A stretch of DNA of 64,000 bases from Calothrix brevissima NIES-22. GTDB taxonomy: Bacteria > Cyanobacteriota > Cyanobacteriia > Cyanobacteriales > Nostocaceae. The translations under genes and the position numbers were made by a program. The stretch lies in assembly GCF_002367995.1 (NCBI RefSeq), contig NZ_AP018207.1, forward strand, positions 7,860,199 through 7,924,198, given 5' to 3'. Position 1 is the first letter of the stretch. Every line of letters starts with the position of its first letter. Below, one piece after another: positions 1 through 10,232 of the stretch. Below the pieces are notes generated by a model. The model had not been told where the DNA came from and made no database searches. It worked only from the letters and a program-made list of their open reading frames with translations.

Positions 1-3000
1 TTCCGTCTGCGCTTCCAGCAAACTGCAACCGGATGGATACAAAAGTTAGACGATGATAGCCGAGTTTTAAATTTTGATGTTGTTGATTTTACTGCTGTTT
101 CGCCAACAGAATTATCAGCCCAACTGCAAACCATTGCTAGTCAATTTCAAGCTCAACTAAATTTAGCCACCGGGACTCTGTTCCGCGCCGTCTACTTCCA
201 AACTGATGAACATACCAGCGATAAGCTATTACTAATTATTCATCACCTCATCGTTGACGGGATTTCCTGGCGCGTCATTTTACAAGATTTAGCTACAGCT
301 TGTAATGCTTTACAACAACAACAAGAAATTTCCTTAGCTACTCATAGCATCGGCTTCCCACAGTGGACTCAACACCTACATCATCTAACAGAAAATTCCA
401 CCTGGGAAGAAGAAGTTAATTTCTGGAAACAGCAATATATTGATAATACGCAACTTCCTTTAGACTTTCCCGACAACATCGCCAACAACACAGAAATTTC
501 TGCCAGTCAAATAGAGTGCAATTTCAGCCAAGAAGAAACTGCAAGCCTGTTGTATGAATTACCCCGCACCCACAAAGTCAGAATTCAAGAAGTTCTTTTG
601 ACTGCTTTACTATCAGCAGTTACAGAATGGACAGGGGAAGCTAACATCTTAATTGCCCTCGAAAGTCACGGTAGAGAAAGCGATTTTACAGCAATTGATA
701 TTTCTGATGCTGTCGGCTGGTTTACATCTCTCTTCCCTATAAAATTAGAGAACAAAGGCGATATTTTCGCGAACTTAGCCAGTGTTAAAGAACAGTTGCG
801 GAATTTGCCTAATAATGGCTTTGCATACGGTATCCTGGCACAAAACCCAGAATTCGCCTTGACTTTACCACCAATTCCTGAAGGTATCCTGTTTAATTAT
901 TTGGGACAGTTTGATGAAAATATTTCCCCAACTGCACCCTTTACCCCAGCGACTGAAGATGTAGGACTATCCCGCCACCCAGAAAATCGGCGTGCTTTTC
1001 AACTAGAAATTACTAGTTTAATTGCTAACGGAAAATTACAAATGCGGTTTGGTTTTAGCAAAGCTTTGCATCGAGAAGCAACAATACATCATTTAGCAGA
1101 TAATTTCGCCAAGCATTTACAGCTACTATTAACAACTAGCCGCCAGCAAGCATATAGTTTTACCCCTGCAGATTTTCCCCTAGCTGGAATCAATGGAGAA
1201 CAATTAACTATAGCTTTAGCCGGAAATATTGATGTCGAAGATATTTATCCTCTGTCCCCTGTGCAAGAGGGAATACTTTTCCATAGCAATTACGAATCAG
1301 ATAAAGATGTTTACCTGCAACAGGTGAGTGGAGAAATAGCAGGAATTCTCGATATCGAAACTTTTAAAAATGCTTGGGAAGCTTGTATTAACCGCCATCA
1401 AAGTTTACGCGCTTCCTTTGTTTGGCAAGATTTACCCCGACCATTACAGCGTATTCACCGCCATGTAAATTTACCTTTTGTCTATGCAGATTGGCGTGAT
1501 TTTAATGCTGAAGAAATAGCCGATAAATGGTCATTATTACTCACAACAGACCGCCAGCAAAAAATATCGCCAGAAACAGCGCCACTGATGCGGATGACTT
1601 TAGTGAGAACCGAAACAGAAAAATGGCGTTTCTTGTGGACTCACCATCATTTATTGTTAGATGGCTGGTCATTACCGCTAGTTTTTCAAGATGCGATCGC
1701 ATTTTACCAAGCTAATACCCAACCTCCAACTTTACCCCAACCGCCGATTTACCGCGATTTTATCGCTTGGTTACAAAAACAAGATTCTAGTTCCGCAGTC
1801 TCTTTCTGGCGAGAAGAATTAAGCGGTGTCCGGGAAGCTACAAATTTAGGTATAAAAAACAACTCAAGCGAAGATTACCAAACCTTACAAACTGCCATCC
1901 CCCAAGAAATTTACAGCCAACTCAAAGCCTTTGCCCAAAAACAGCAAGTAACATTAAGTACTTTAATTCAAGCGGCTTGGGGTATTTTGTTGAGTCGATA
2001 TAGCGGTAGCGAGGAAGTAATTTTTGGTGTCACCGTATCGGGACGCGCCACTGAATTATCCGGCTTTGCAGAGATGGTGGGTTTATTTATTAATACCCTA
2101 CCCTTACGCCTGAAATTAGATGCAGACACACCTTTTGGACAATGGTTAAACTCACTACGCGATCGCTTATCAGCAATCAATCAATATTCTTTCACTCGCT
2201 TAGTAGATATTCAAGCCTGGAGTGACATTCCCAGGGGAGAACCGTTATTTGCATCGATTGTGGTATACGAAAATTACCCAGTCTCCGAAAGTTTACGTGA
2301 TAATCCAGGTGAATTGGCAATTCATTCTGTAGAATCTCTAGAGAAAAATCATTATCCCATCAGCCTTTACGCCTTACCAGGAGATGACTTAACGCTGAAA
2401 ATTGCTTTTGGGCAGGACATCGGCAGCAAGGAAGAAAGGCAACAAATACTACAATATCTCACTCAGATATTAACCAGTATTGCCACAGCAAATCCCCAAT
2501 TTATCGGTGATATTGGCTTATTGTCTCCACAGGAAATTACCAATTTACCACAGCCAATCACCCATTCCCAACTACCAATTACCCCCATACATCAATTATT
2601 CAGCCAACAAGCCGCTCAAACTCCCAATGTGATCGCAATTTTTCCTGACCTCACCTATGCAGATATAGAACGCCAATCGAACCAAGTCGCCAATGCACTA
2701 TTGCAACTAGGCGTCACGCGGGAAACTTTGGTAGCGGTATGTTTAGAACGTCATGCAGGTTTGCCCATCGCCCTGTTAGGTATTATGAAAGCAGGTGCAG
2801 CATACTTACCACTAGATCCTACCTTCCCCCGCGATCGCCTTTCTTGGATGCTGGCAGACAGTGGAGTAACGGCAATTATTACCGAAGCTAAAATTGCTAC
2901 TCAAATACCAGATTCATCAGCAAAAGTTCTGTTGTTAGATGATCTATCTTCCCAACCAGATACAGCGCCTCTGGCGGTTGTGGGTAACAATCATTTAGCC

Positions 3001-4404
3001 TATGTTATCTATACTTCCGGCTCCACTGGCAAACCCAAGGGAGTACAAATCCACCATGAATCTGTAGTCAATTTCCTCCTCAGTTTCCAAGCCAAACTCA
3101 ACCTGACATCTACGGATACCCTAGTAGCAGTAACGACAATCTCCTTTGACATTGCCGGATTAGAGTTATTCTTACCTTTAATTACTGGTGCTAAATTAGT
3201 CATCGCTGATAAAGAAACCACCAAAGATGGCTTTAAGCTAGCTCAACTATTGCAAACATCCCAAGCCACCATCATGCAAGCCACCCCTAGCACTTGGCGA
3301 TTACTGTTAACCGCAGGTTGGGAACCACAGGATAATTTCTGCATTCTCTGCGGTGGGGAAGCCATCCCCGTTGAGTTAGCAGCTACTCTTCTCAACTCCC
3401 AGGTGGCACTGTGGAATGTTTACGGGCCGACAGAAACCACAATTTGGTCTACCGTTAAGCAAATTCAGCAACCAGAAGATGCGCTTTCTATCGGTCGGGC
3501 AATTGATAACACCTCAATTTATATTTTAGATAAGGCTGGTAATCCCGTTCCTCAAGGGATTGTCGGTGAATTGTTCATTGGCGGAATCGGATTAGCAAGG
3601 GGTTATCGCCAAAAACCAGATTTAACCGCAGATAGATTTGTCCCCAATCCTTTTGCAACAAATCCAGGCGAGAGATTATATCGTACCGGTGATTTAGCGC
3701 GCTGGTTAGGAAATGGTGAAATTGAATTTTTGGGACGCAGCGATTACCAAGTGAAAATTCGCGGTTATCGTATCGAATTAGGCGAAATTGAAACCATTTT
3801 AGAAACCCATCCAGCGATCGCGCAAGCTATTGTCCAAGCCATTGATGATACTGTCGGTAAAACACTAGTTGCCTATTTAGTTGTGAAATCAGGAATCGCA
3901 GCACCGACTGAAGAAAATCTGCGATCGCATATCTTAGCAACACTGCCTGATTATATGTTACCTGCCGCCTGGGTATTTCTGGATGCCATGCCTTTAACAC
4001 CGAATAATAAAATCGATCGGCGTGCATTACCATTACCAAATCAATCAGATTATCGCCAAGAATATCTAGCACCAAGAAATTCCATTGAAGAAGCATTAAC
4101 CTATATTTGGCAAGAAATTTTACCAGTTGAGAAAGTCGGAGTCACAGACAACTTTTTCCAACTCGGCGGACATTCTCTGTTAGCGGCGCAAGTTCATGCA
4201 CGCATCAGAAAAATCTTCTTAATTGATTTGGAATTACGCGAACTTTTTGACACGGTAACAATTGAAAAAATGGCACAACTTCTATTAGTAAAAGAACCGG
4301 AATCAGGACGTACTGAAAAAATCGCTAAAGCCTTTTTACGCCTAAAACAAATGACACCAGAAGAAAAAGCCAAACTTCTAGAAGCCAAGCGAAAGCTTAA
4401 TTAA
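1..4404 (+). CDS. Nonribosomal peptide synthetase, C-terminal part: E-C-A(Gly)-T
   Basis: Open from the first base, so the N-terminus is missing; 1,467 residues are visible. An epimerization domain comes first (HHLIVDGISW near residue 81, ESHGRE near 221, VGWFTS, FNYLGQFD near 298), so the preceding residue leaves as a D-amino acid. A condensation domain follows (YPLSPVQEGILF near 417, HHLLLDGW near 549), then an adenylation domain (YTSGSTGKPKG near 1004, YGPTETT near 1141). Reading its specificity residues against GrsA gives D-I-L-Q-L-G-V-I-W, the glycine-type code. A carrier domain (LGGHSLL near 1388) ends the protein. There is no thioesterase, so the chain passes to another synthetase. The C-terminal tail MTPEEKAKLLEAKRK is a likely docking segment. 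Confidence 0.95.
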   Translation, partial: FRLRFQQTATGWIQKLDDDSRVLNFDVVDFTAVSPTELSAQLQTIASQFQAQLNLATGTLFRAVYFQTDEHTSDKLLLIIHHLIVDGISWRVILQDLATACNALQQQQEISLATHSIGFPQWTQHLHHLTENSTWEEEVNFWKQQYIDNTQLPLDFPDNIANNTEISASQIECNFSQEETASLLYELPRTHKVRIQEVLLTALLSAVTEWTGEANILIALESHGRESDFTAIDISDAVGWFTSLFPIKLENKGDIFANLASVKEQLRNLPNNGFAYGILAQNPEFALTLPPIPEGILFNYLGQFDENISPTAPFTPATEDVGLSRHPENRRAFQLEITSLIANGKLQMRFGFSKALHREATIHHLADNFAKHLQLLLTTSRQQAYSFTPADFPLAGINGEQLTIALAGNIDVEDIYPLSPVQEGILFHSNYESDKDVYLQQVSGEIAGILDIETFKNAWEACINRHQSLRASFVWQDLPRPLQRIHRHVNLPFVYADWRDFNAEEIADKWSLLLTTDRQQKISPETAPLMRMTLVRTETEKWRFLWTHHHLLLDGWSLPLVFQDAIAFYQANTQPPTLPQPPIYRDFIAWLQKQDSSSAVSFWREELSGVREATNLGIKNNSSEDYQTLQTAIPQEIYSQLKAFAQKQQVTLSTLIQAAWGILLSRYSGSEEVIFGVTVSGRATELSGFAEMVGLFINTLPLRLKLDADTPFGQWLNSLRDRLSAINQYSFTRLVDIQAWSDIPRGEPLFASIVVYENYPVSESLRDNPGELAIHSVESLEKNHYPISLYALPGDDLTLKIAFGQDIGSKEERQQILQYLTQILTSIATANPQFIGDIGLLSPQEITNLPQPITHSQLPITPIHQLFSQQAAQTPNVIAIFPDLTYADIERQSNQVANALLQLGVTRETLVAVCLERHAGLPIALLGIMKAGAAYLPLDPTFPRDRLSWMLADSGVTAIITEAKIATQIPDSSAKVLLLDDLSSQPDTAPLAVVGNNHLAYVIYTSGSTGKPKGVQIHHESVVNFLLSFQAKLNLTSTDTLVAVTTISFDIAGLELFLPLITGAKLVIADKETTKDGFKLAQLLQTSQATIMQATPSTWRLLLTAGWEPQDNFCILCGGEAIPVELAATLLNSQVALWNVYGPTETTIWSTVKQIQQPEDALSIGRAIDNTSIYILDKAGNPVPQGIVGELFIGGIGLARGYRQKPDLTADRFVPNPFATNPGERLYRTGDLARWLGNGEIEFLGRSDYQVKIRGYRIELGEIETILETHPAIAQAIVQAIDDTVGKTLVAYLVVKSGIAAPTEENLRSHILATLPDYMLPAAWVFLDAMPLTPNNKIDRRALPLPNQSDYRQEYLAPRNSIEEALTYIWQEILPVEKVGVTDNFFQLGGHSLLAAQVHARIRKIFLIDLELRELFDTVTIEKMAQLLLVKEPESGRTEKIAKAFLRLKQMTPEEKAKLLEAKRKLN

Positions 4405-4423
4405 TAGTTTAGCTAGAAAATAG

Positions 4424-4451
4424 GGTTGACGGTTGACGGTTGACGGTTGAC
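4424..4451. repeat. STRR, four copies of GGTTGAC
   Basis: Four perfect tandem heptamers lie just downstream of the synthetase stop codon. Heptameric short tandem repeats are typical of heterocystous cyanobacterial intergenic DNA. Confidence 0.9.
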
Positions 4452-4525
4452 TGTTCAGATGAATAGCTAACTAATAAATCCCCATTTAATATAAACATCC
4501 ACCTAATTATTTGGGAAAATAACTA

Positions 4526-4588
4526 CAAATGACAAATGACAAATGACAAATGACAAATGACCACTGACCACTGACCACTGACAAATGA
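4526..4588. repeat. STRR, CAAATGA and CCACTGA heptamers
   Basis: Five tandem CAAATGA units are followed by three CCACTGA units and one more CAAATGA. The array runs directly into the next gene; the ATG at 4585 is itself inside a repeat unit, so array length changes would alter that gene's upstream region. Confidence 0.9.
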
Positions 4589-4593
4589 CAAAA

Positions 4594-5682
4594 ATGAAAA
4601 AATTACTTGTTACTGGATCATCAGGATTAATCGGTTCGGAAGTTTGCCAATATTTTGCTAATCAAGGTTGGTTTATTCATGGTATTGATAATAACCAAAG
4701 AGCAGTTTTTTTTGGCCCCCAAGGCGATACACGCTGGAATCAAAAACGCTTAGAATCGCAAATTAAAGGCTTTGTACATCACGAAATAGATATACGCGAT
4801 CGCGCCGCAATTTTAGACATAATTTATAGCATCAAACCAGATGCGATCGTGCATACAGCAGCCCAACCCAGCCACGATTTAGCCGCTTCAATTCCCTTTG
4901 ATGATTTTGAAACCAATGCTGTAGGAACGCTTAATCTTTTAGAAGCGACTCGTCAATTTGCTCCAGAAGCGCCTTTTGTCCATATGTCAACCAATAAAGT
5001 ATATGGAGATGCGCCCAATCAAATCCCCATGATAGAGTTAGCAACCAGGTGGGATTATGCCGAACCTAACTATCAGCATGGTATATCAGAATCTTTTTCC
5101 ATTGACCAATCAAAACATTCTATTTTTGGTGCTTCTAAAGTGGCTGCGGATATTATGGTGCAAGAATATGGGCGTTATTTTGGGCTACAAACTTGCTGCT
5201 TGCGCGGTGGCTGTTTAACCGGGCCTAATCATTCTGGCGTAGAATTACACGGTTTCCTCAGTTATTTAGTCAAATGCAACTTAGAAGGGCGCACTTATCA
5301 AATATTTGGGTATAAAGGTAAGCAAGTAAGGGATAACATTCATTCTTTTGATGTAGCCCGGTTGATAGATGAGTTTATCAAGTCACCTCGCTGCGGAGAG
5401 GTTTATAACTTAGGAGGTGGTAAAGATAATACCTGTTCAATTTTGGAAGCATTTGATATTGTATCTTCCCTGACGAATAAAAAAATGATTTTTGTGTATA
5501 GAGATGAACACAGGCAAGGGGATCACAAATGTTATTATAGTAACTTAGACAAAATCAAAACCCATTATCCCAATTGGTCTATAACTAAAAACTTAGAATT
5601 TATATTTTCCGAAATCGTTGCCGCTTGGTCTGATAAATTAACACCAAATCAGCATAATGAAATATGTAAATCAACTAATTGA
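4594..5682 (+). CDS. NAD-dependent nucleotide-sugar epimerase (CDP-paratose 2-epimerase-like SDR)
   Basis: Extended short-chain dehydrogenase of about 362 residues. An N-terminal Rossmann motif ([11 protein letters not shown]), the MSTNKVYGD segment and the [12 protein letters not shown] segment resemble CDP-paratose/CDP-tyvelose epimerases. The usual YxxxK catalytic pair reads FGASK, Phe in place of Tyr, as I recall for some relatives. The likely role is making an activated sugar for the glycosylated peptide. An in-frame ATG at 4585 lies inside an STRR unit; I prefer 4594, which begins MKKLLVTG, though neither start has a clear Shine-Dalgarno. The 3' end overlaps the downstream MFS gene by 26 bases, indicating an operon. 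Confidence 0.85.
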   Translation: MKKLLVTGSSGLIGSEVCQYFANQGWFIHGIDNNQRAVFFGPQGDTRWNQKRLESQIKGFVHHEIDIRDRAAILDIIYSIKPDAIVHTAAQPSHDLAASIPFDDFETNAVGTLNLLEATRQFAPEAPFVHMSTNKVYGDAPNQIPMIELATRWDYAEPNYQHGISESFSIDQSKHSIFGASKVAADIMVQEYGRYFGLQTCCLRGGCLTGPNHSGVELHGFLSYLVKCNLEGRTYQIFGYKGKQVRDNIHSFDVARLIDEFIKSPRCGEVYNLGGGKDNTCSILEAFDIVSSLTNKKMIFVYRDEHRQGDHKCYYSNLDKIKTHYPNWSITKNLEFIFSEIVAAWSDKLTPNQHNEICKSTN

Positions 5683-7024
5683 ATTAATTCGCGAACTCCG
5701 CACCTTTACTCTTTTCTGGCTCGGACAGTCCCTATCAGAAATTGGTACGCGCTTAACAGGATTTGGCTTGAGTATCTGGGTTTATCAAAACACTCACGCT
5801 GTAGCCCAATTAAGCTTAGTTTTATTTTTTACTACCTTACCTGGTGTATTAATCACTCCCTTTGTGGGTGCATTAGTAGATAAATGGAATCGCAAATGGA
5901 CAATTATTTTTAGTGAAATCGGCGCATCTCTAGTTACATTATCACTAGCCTTATTGCTACTAACTGATAATTTACAACTCTGGCATACCTATGTAGCTGC
6001 ATTTTTCACCTCAGTCTGCGGTTCTTTTCAAATGACAGCCAAAGCCGCCGCTTTACCGATGATGGTTCCTAGTAATCAAATGGGTAGAGCCAATGGTTTG
6101 ATACTTTTTAGTTCCGCAGTAGGACAATTAGCTGCACCAGTTTTAGCAGGTTTGATCATTGTTAATTTCCAACTCCAAGGCTTGTTACTAATTGATTTTT
6201 GTAGCTATTTTATTGGACTGGTGACATTATTAATAATTGATATTCCTCAACCAGAACCTAGCGTACTATCAACCAGAGGATTGACTGCTATTATTAAGGA
6301 CATTATTTACGGCTGGGAAAACATTTCTTCCCGGCTTTTTTTAATGATTATCATGGCATTCATGAGCATTAATTCTTTTGTTAATGGCATGATTACAGTT
6401 TTGATTAATCCCTTGATATTATCCTTTTCTACCGCCACAACATTTGGCAGCGTCATGTCAATTGCTGGTTGTGGGATGGCGGCTGGTAGTATGTTTATGA
6501 GTATTTGGGGAGGAGGAAAAAAATATCTTTCTTCTCTATTTATATTTGCGGCTTTAAATGGCATAGGTTTAATAATTGCTGGGATAAAACCCTCTATTCC
6601 AATCATCACCTTGGGGATAACTATATCGTTTTTTACCCTGCCGATTATTCTCAGTATTAATAATACAATTTGGCAAAATAGCCTAAACCCTAGCGTTCAA
6701 GGAAGAGTACTAGGACTATTCTACACTGTCACAGGTTTAGCAGCAGCTTTTGGTAATCTTGGTGCTAGTCCACTTACAGACAAAATTTTAGAACCGATGC
6801 TGGAACCTGATGGCATTCTTGCTAACAGTATTGGCAAATTAATTGAAACAGGTTCCGGTAGAGGAATTGGTTTTTTAATGATTATAGCAGGTCTGCTGAT
6901 GTTAGTGGTATCTATCAGTTTATATAGTTATTTTATCTTTCAACCTACTGATAAGGAGTTTTTAAATGCTGAGAATAAAATTGCAGATTCTGCGCCAATA
7001 AATACCTTGAGTGAGCAAAATTAA
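5657..7024 (+). CDS. MFS transporter (MFS_3/EntS-like exporter)
   Basis: 455 residues, about 12 hydrophobic segments, with the cytoplasmic loop motif [11 protein letters not shown] typical of major facilitator exporters. It overlaps the epimerase gene by 26 bases and reads in the same direction. It resembles the second MFS gene of this window at 27,402 (shared GRVLGL/GRVFAL and GSGRGIG/GPGRGIG segments), so the two are probably paralogues. A likely role is export of the peptide product or an intermediate; the substrate cannot be read from sequence. Confidence 0.85.
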   Translation: MKYVNQLIELIRELRTFTLFWLGQSLSEIGTRLTGFGLSIWVYQNTHAVAQLSLVLFFTTLPGVLITPFVGALVDKWNRKWTIIFSEIGASLVTLSLALLLLTDNLQLWHTYVAAFFTSVCGSFQMTAKAAALPMMVPSNQMGRANGLILFSSAVGQLAAPVLAGLIIVNFQLQGLLLIDFCSYFIGLVTLLIIDIPQPEPSVLSTRGLTAIIKDIIYGWENISSRLFLMIIMAFMSINSFVNGMITVLINPLILSFSTATTFGSVMSIAGCGMAAGSMFMSIWGGGKKYLSSLFIFAALNGIGLIIAGIKPSIPIITLGITISFFTLPIILSINNTIWQNSLNPSVQGRVLGLFYTVTGLAAAFGNLGASPLTDKILEPMLEPDGILANSIGKLIETGSGRGIGFLMIIAGLLMLVVSISLYSYFIFQPTDKEFLNAENKIADSAPINTLSEQN

Positions 7025-7026
7025 AT

Positions 7027-7164
7027 ATTGTAATCATTGCTTCTGATTCAGTGATTGAGCCTCGTTCCATCACGACCAAACAAATCCCATCTAACTCACT
7101 TGTAATAGGAATTCCTGCTAAAGTGGTGCGGACAAACATAACTTGGTTATTTGAATCTATGTAG
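7027..7164 (+). pseudogene. Remnant of a hexapeptide-repeat acyltransferase (C-terminal end)
   Basis: A 45-codon stretch open from 7015 and ending at TAG 7162-7164 reads as the tail of a left-handed beta-helix acetyltransferase, including the diagnostic IPSNSLVIGIPAKVVR. No start codon or upstream hexapeptide repeats precede it; the frame begins inside the end of the MFS gene. I read it as the leftover 3' end of a deleted sugar O-acetyltransferase gene. Family recognition rests on one motif plus the terminal position, which is how these proteins normally end. Confidence 0.7.
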
Positions 7165-7213
7165 TGCTGTTCCTGGCTATAGGAATACTTCTATAAGTAA
7201 ATATCTGTCATCA

Positions 7214-8845
7214 ATGAACCAACCGCAATTACTAATAAAAACAAATCCGCCAAATTGGTTAAAAATTTTAGTAATAATCATCATCGGATTAAGCATTTTC
7301 TTTCGCTTTACAAATTTAGGACAAAAAATCTATTGCGGTGATGAAAATTGGACATCTGTATCAATCTCTGGACACACAGTAGCCGAATTACAACAAGAAG
7401 CTGCTGATAGTAAAGGCACAATTCCTATTACCACATTTAGCAAATATCAACACATCAATCAAGAGCGGGGTGTGGCTGATACAGTCAATTACTTAATTAC
7501 CTCAGACCCCCAACATCCTCCTTTATATTACGTCTTGGTGAGATTATGGGCGCAAGTATTTGGAGATTCACCTACTGGGGTGAGAAGTTTATCAGCAATT
7601 ATCAGTATCTTAATATTTCCTACTATATATTGGCTGTGTTTAGAATTGTTTGATTCTGCAATTGTGGGATGGGTGGCGATGGCTTTAATGGCTGTTTCTC
7701 CCTTGCAGCTTTACTTTGCTCAAGAAGCACGTCAGTACAGTTTGTGGATGTTAGAAATTGTAGTATCGAGTGCAGCTTTATTGCGAGCTATTAGACAAGA
7801 AAATAAAAGTAATTGGGCTATTTATAGCCTGACATTAGTCTTGGGTTTATATACTCATTTATTCACAGTTTTAATAATGATAGTTCATTGTATTTATGTA
7901 ATTATTAACCAACAGTTTCGTTTCCACAAAACCCTACTCAATTATCTTCTAGCGACGATTGTCGCTTTTTTAATGTTTTTGCCCTGGCTGAATGTGATTA
8001 TACAACATCTTCACACAGCAATATCGTTAACTTCAGGGTATGCAATTAAATGGATAAATAATCCTTTTGAGCTAATCGCTATTTTTATAATTCGAGTTAC
8101 CCGGACATTTTTTGATCTTAATTTAAGTTTATCTCTAGGATTGTGGAGTAGCTTGGAACTGGAAGGGCCTGTAATTTATACTATATCTGAATTAATATTT
8201 AGTTTAATTTTAATCACTTATCTAGTATATTTCTTTTTCAGGAATTTTCGGAATAAACCAGTCATACTAGTTTTTTTATTAGGTCTGATTCCTGGTAGTT
8301 TATTGATTGCATCTGACCTATTTACTGGCGGTATCCGCTCGATTCAAATTCGCTACCAGTTACCTTTATGTATCAGCCTAGAAATTCTTGTAGCCTATGT
8401 TGTAGCTTTCTACATTTTTCAAGAAAAAACTTGGATACAGAAAATTAGCCAATTGATGATCGTGGTATTATTAATAGGCGGTTTGATTTCTGATGTCAAT
8501 TTTTTTAAGACTAGTAATTGGTGGATACAATCGAGCAGCACGTTGATTAAAGAAACATCTGAATTCATTAAAAAATTAGATAAACCTTTATTGGTAACTA
8601 ATAACAGTCCTATTAATTTAGGAGCAATCTTAGCCTTAAGTAATTATTTACCAAAACTTCCTTTATTGCCAAGGGCTGATGATGATATGCGACCCATTAA
8701 GCAAAATTACAATCAGATTGTTTTTATGTACAACAATAGTAGTTTATTTCATCAAATAGAGCAGGATAAGCAATATGATTTAAAAGTAATCAGAGTATTG
8801 AATCCGCCACCAGGAGGTTTGTGGGAATTTGCAAAAATTGAGTAG
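7214..8845 (+). CDS. GT39/ArnT-like membrane glycosyltransferase
   Basis: About 543 residues with many hydrophobic helices. It has an early acidic CGDENW motif in the first extracytoplasmic loop and the YFAQEARQYSLW segment typical of PMT_2/GT39 transferases that use polyprenyl-phosphate sugars. An in-frame ATG at 7151 would add 21 residues encoded partly by the acyltransferase remnant, so the ATG at 7214 (MNQPQLL) is preferred. With the GtrA protein and polyprenyl-phosphate GT2 that follow, it forms a plausible three-gene set for sugar transfer at the membrane. Confidence 0.75.
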   Translation: MNQPQLLIKTNPPNWLKILVIIIIGLSIFFRFTNLGQKIYCGDENWTSVSISGHTVAELQQEAADSKGTIPITTFSKYQHINQERGVADTVNYLITSDPQHPPLYYVLVRLWAQVFGDSPTGVRSLSAIISILIFPTIYWLCLELFDSAIVGWVAMALMAVSPLQLYFAQEARQYSLWMLEIVVSSAALLRAIRQENKSNWAIYSLTLVLGLYTHLFTVLIMIVHCIYVIINQQFRFHKTLLNYLLATIVAFLMFLPWLNVIIQHLHTAISLTSGYAIKWINNPFELIAIFIIRVTRTFFDLNLSLSLGLWSSLELEGPVIYTISELIFSLILITYLVYFFFRNFRNKPVILVFLLGLIPGSLLIASDLFTGGIRSIQIRYQLPLCISLEILVAYVVAFYIFQEKTWIQKISQLMIVVLLIGGLISDVNFFKTSNWWIQSSSTLIKETSEFIKKLDKPLLVTNNSPINLGAILALSNYLPKLPLLPRADDDMRPIKQNYNQIVFMYNNSSLFHQIEQDKQYDLKVIRVLNPPPGGLWEFAKIE

Positions 8846-8917
8846 TTATGAGCAATATCTTGGATAGCATAAATGTTATTTTTGATGGAGTGATAATGAC
8901 AAGCAAGAATAATTGTC

Positions 8918-9388
8918 ATGAATAATGGCGAAATTTATGAACTCATGATCCCACTGAGTTTACATCGTTTATGGGTATTGATTAGTCGGCTAATTCGTTT
9001 CGCCATCGTGGGTTTTAGTGGCGTATTTATAGATTTAGGAGGGTTTTATTTTCTGCATGGTTTATTAAGTTTATCTTTAATTACAGGTGCAATGATTTCC
9101 ACAGAGTTAGCAATCATCAATAATTTTATCTGGAACGATATGTGGACGTTTGGCGATGTCTCAACGCCAAAAAAATTAGTTACTCAAAAACTCCAAAGAT
9201 TTGCCAAATTTAACCTGATTTGTTTAGTGGGTATGCTAGTAAATGTTGTAATTGTAAATTTTTTAGTTAATAAATTTACAATGAATGAATATATGGCAAA
9301 ATTAGTAGCAATTATTTGTGTGACATTCTGGAATTTTGGCATCAATTTGAGGTGGAACTGGCAAATTAAATATACAACTGAATCATGA
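8918..9388 (+). CDS. GtrA-like membrane protein
   Basis: 156 residues with about four hydrophobic helices and the GtrA-family pattern (FAIVGFSGVFIDLG near the start, NNFIWNDMWTF in the middle, FWNFGINLRWNW near the end). GtrA proteins are thought to flip or carry polyprenyl-phosphate-linked sugars. The gene overlaps the next one by four bases (ATGA), so translation is probably coupled. An alternative start at 8945 would remove nine residues. Confidence 0.85.
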   Translation: MNNGEIYELMIPLSLHRLWVLISRLIRFAIVGFSGVFIDLGGFYFLHGLLSLSLITGAMISTELAIINNFIWNDMWTFGDVSTPKKLVTQKLQRFAKFNLICLVGMLVNVVIVNFLVNKFTMNEYMAKLVAIICVTFWNFGINLRWNWQIKYTTES

Positions 9389-10176
9389 TTGCTAATAAAT
9401 CAAAACCTTTGATACCAGTGCCTTCAGGGGCAATGAAAATTCCTTTATTTTCCGAAATTCCAAAACTCCATGAGCCAGTTTATCTCTCGCTAATTATCCC
9501 CACCTATAACGAAAGTAAGAACATCTTGGCAGTGGTTCATGTGTTGAGCTATTTGCTTGATGAAGCCTTACCAAATAATTACGAATTGATTGTGATTGAT
9601 GATGACAGTCCCGATCGCACTTGGGAAATTGCCCAGCAACTAACCAGAGATTATCCTTACCTGCGTGTGATGCGTCGTCAGGAAGAACGAGGCTTGTCTA
9701 CGGCGGTGATTCGAGGTTGGCAGGTAGCTCAAGGAGAAATATTAGGGGTAATTGATGGTGATTTACAACATCCGCCAGAGGTGTTACTCAAGCTATTAGA
9801 CGTGATCGCCCAAGATGCAGATTTAGCTGTTGCTAGTCGTCACGTTCCCGGCGGTGGAACCAGTGATTGGCAAATACATCGGCGGTTTTTGTCACGGGGA
9901 GCGCAATTTTTGGGATTGCTGATTTTACCCAGTGTTCTCAGCCGTGTTTGCGATCCCATGAGTGGTTATTTCTTAGTGCGTCGAGATGCGATCGCACAAA
10001 AGTTAATGAATCCCCTTGGCTACAAAATCTTGATTGAAATCCTCAAGCGAGGTGAAATCAATCAAATTGCTGAAGTCGGCTATGTTTTTGTTGAACGTCA
10101 AGAAGGAGCCAGTAAGGTTACGTGGCGACAATATTTAGAGTATCTGATGCATTTGTTTCAACTACGTTTTTCCTAG
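9385..10176 (+). CDS. Polyprenyl-phosphate glycosyltransferase, GT2 (DPM1-like)
   Basis: 263 residues with a GT-A fold: LIIPTYNE near residue 32, VIDDDSPDRTWE with the first acidic motif, and DGDLQHPP as the metal-binding DXD. There is no long hydrophobic tail, so it resembles soluble dolichol-phosphate-mannose synthases. It would load a sugar from a nucleotide donor onto polyprenyl phosphate for the GtrA protein and the GT39 transferase encoded just upstream, with which it is co-directional and overlapping. Confidence 0.85.
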   Translation: MIANKSKPLIPVPSGAMKIPLFSEIPKLHEPVYLSLIIPTYNESKNILAVVHVLSYLLDEALPNNYELIVIDDDSPDRTWEIAQQLTRDYPYLRVMRRQEERGLSTAVIRGWQVAQGEILGVIDGDLQHPPEVLLKLLDVIAQDADLAVASRHVPGGGTSDWQIHRRFLSRGAQFLGLLILPSVLSRVCDPMSGYFLVRRDAIAQKLMNPLGYKILIEILKRGEINQIAEVGYVFVERQEGASKVTWRQYLEYLMHLFQLRFS

Positions 10177-10232
10177 TAGAATCGCCAGCTATTTTGTTTT
10201 AGTTTCTTTTGAGTTTAATGGAGGTATATATC

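Noticed and set aside
4526-4588. Possible CRISPR array
   Set aside because: The units are 7 bp and directly adjacent with no spacers; these are STRR heptamers.
6945-7139. 64-codon minus-strand frame
   Set aside because: Shadow of the MFS end and of the acyltransferase remnant, which reads sensibly only on the plus strand.
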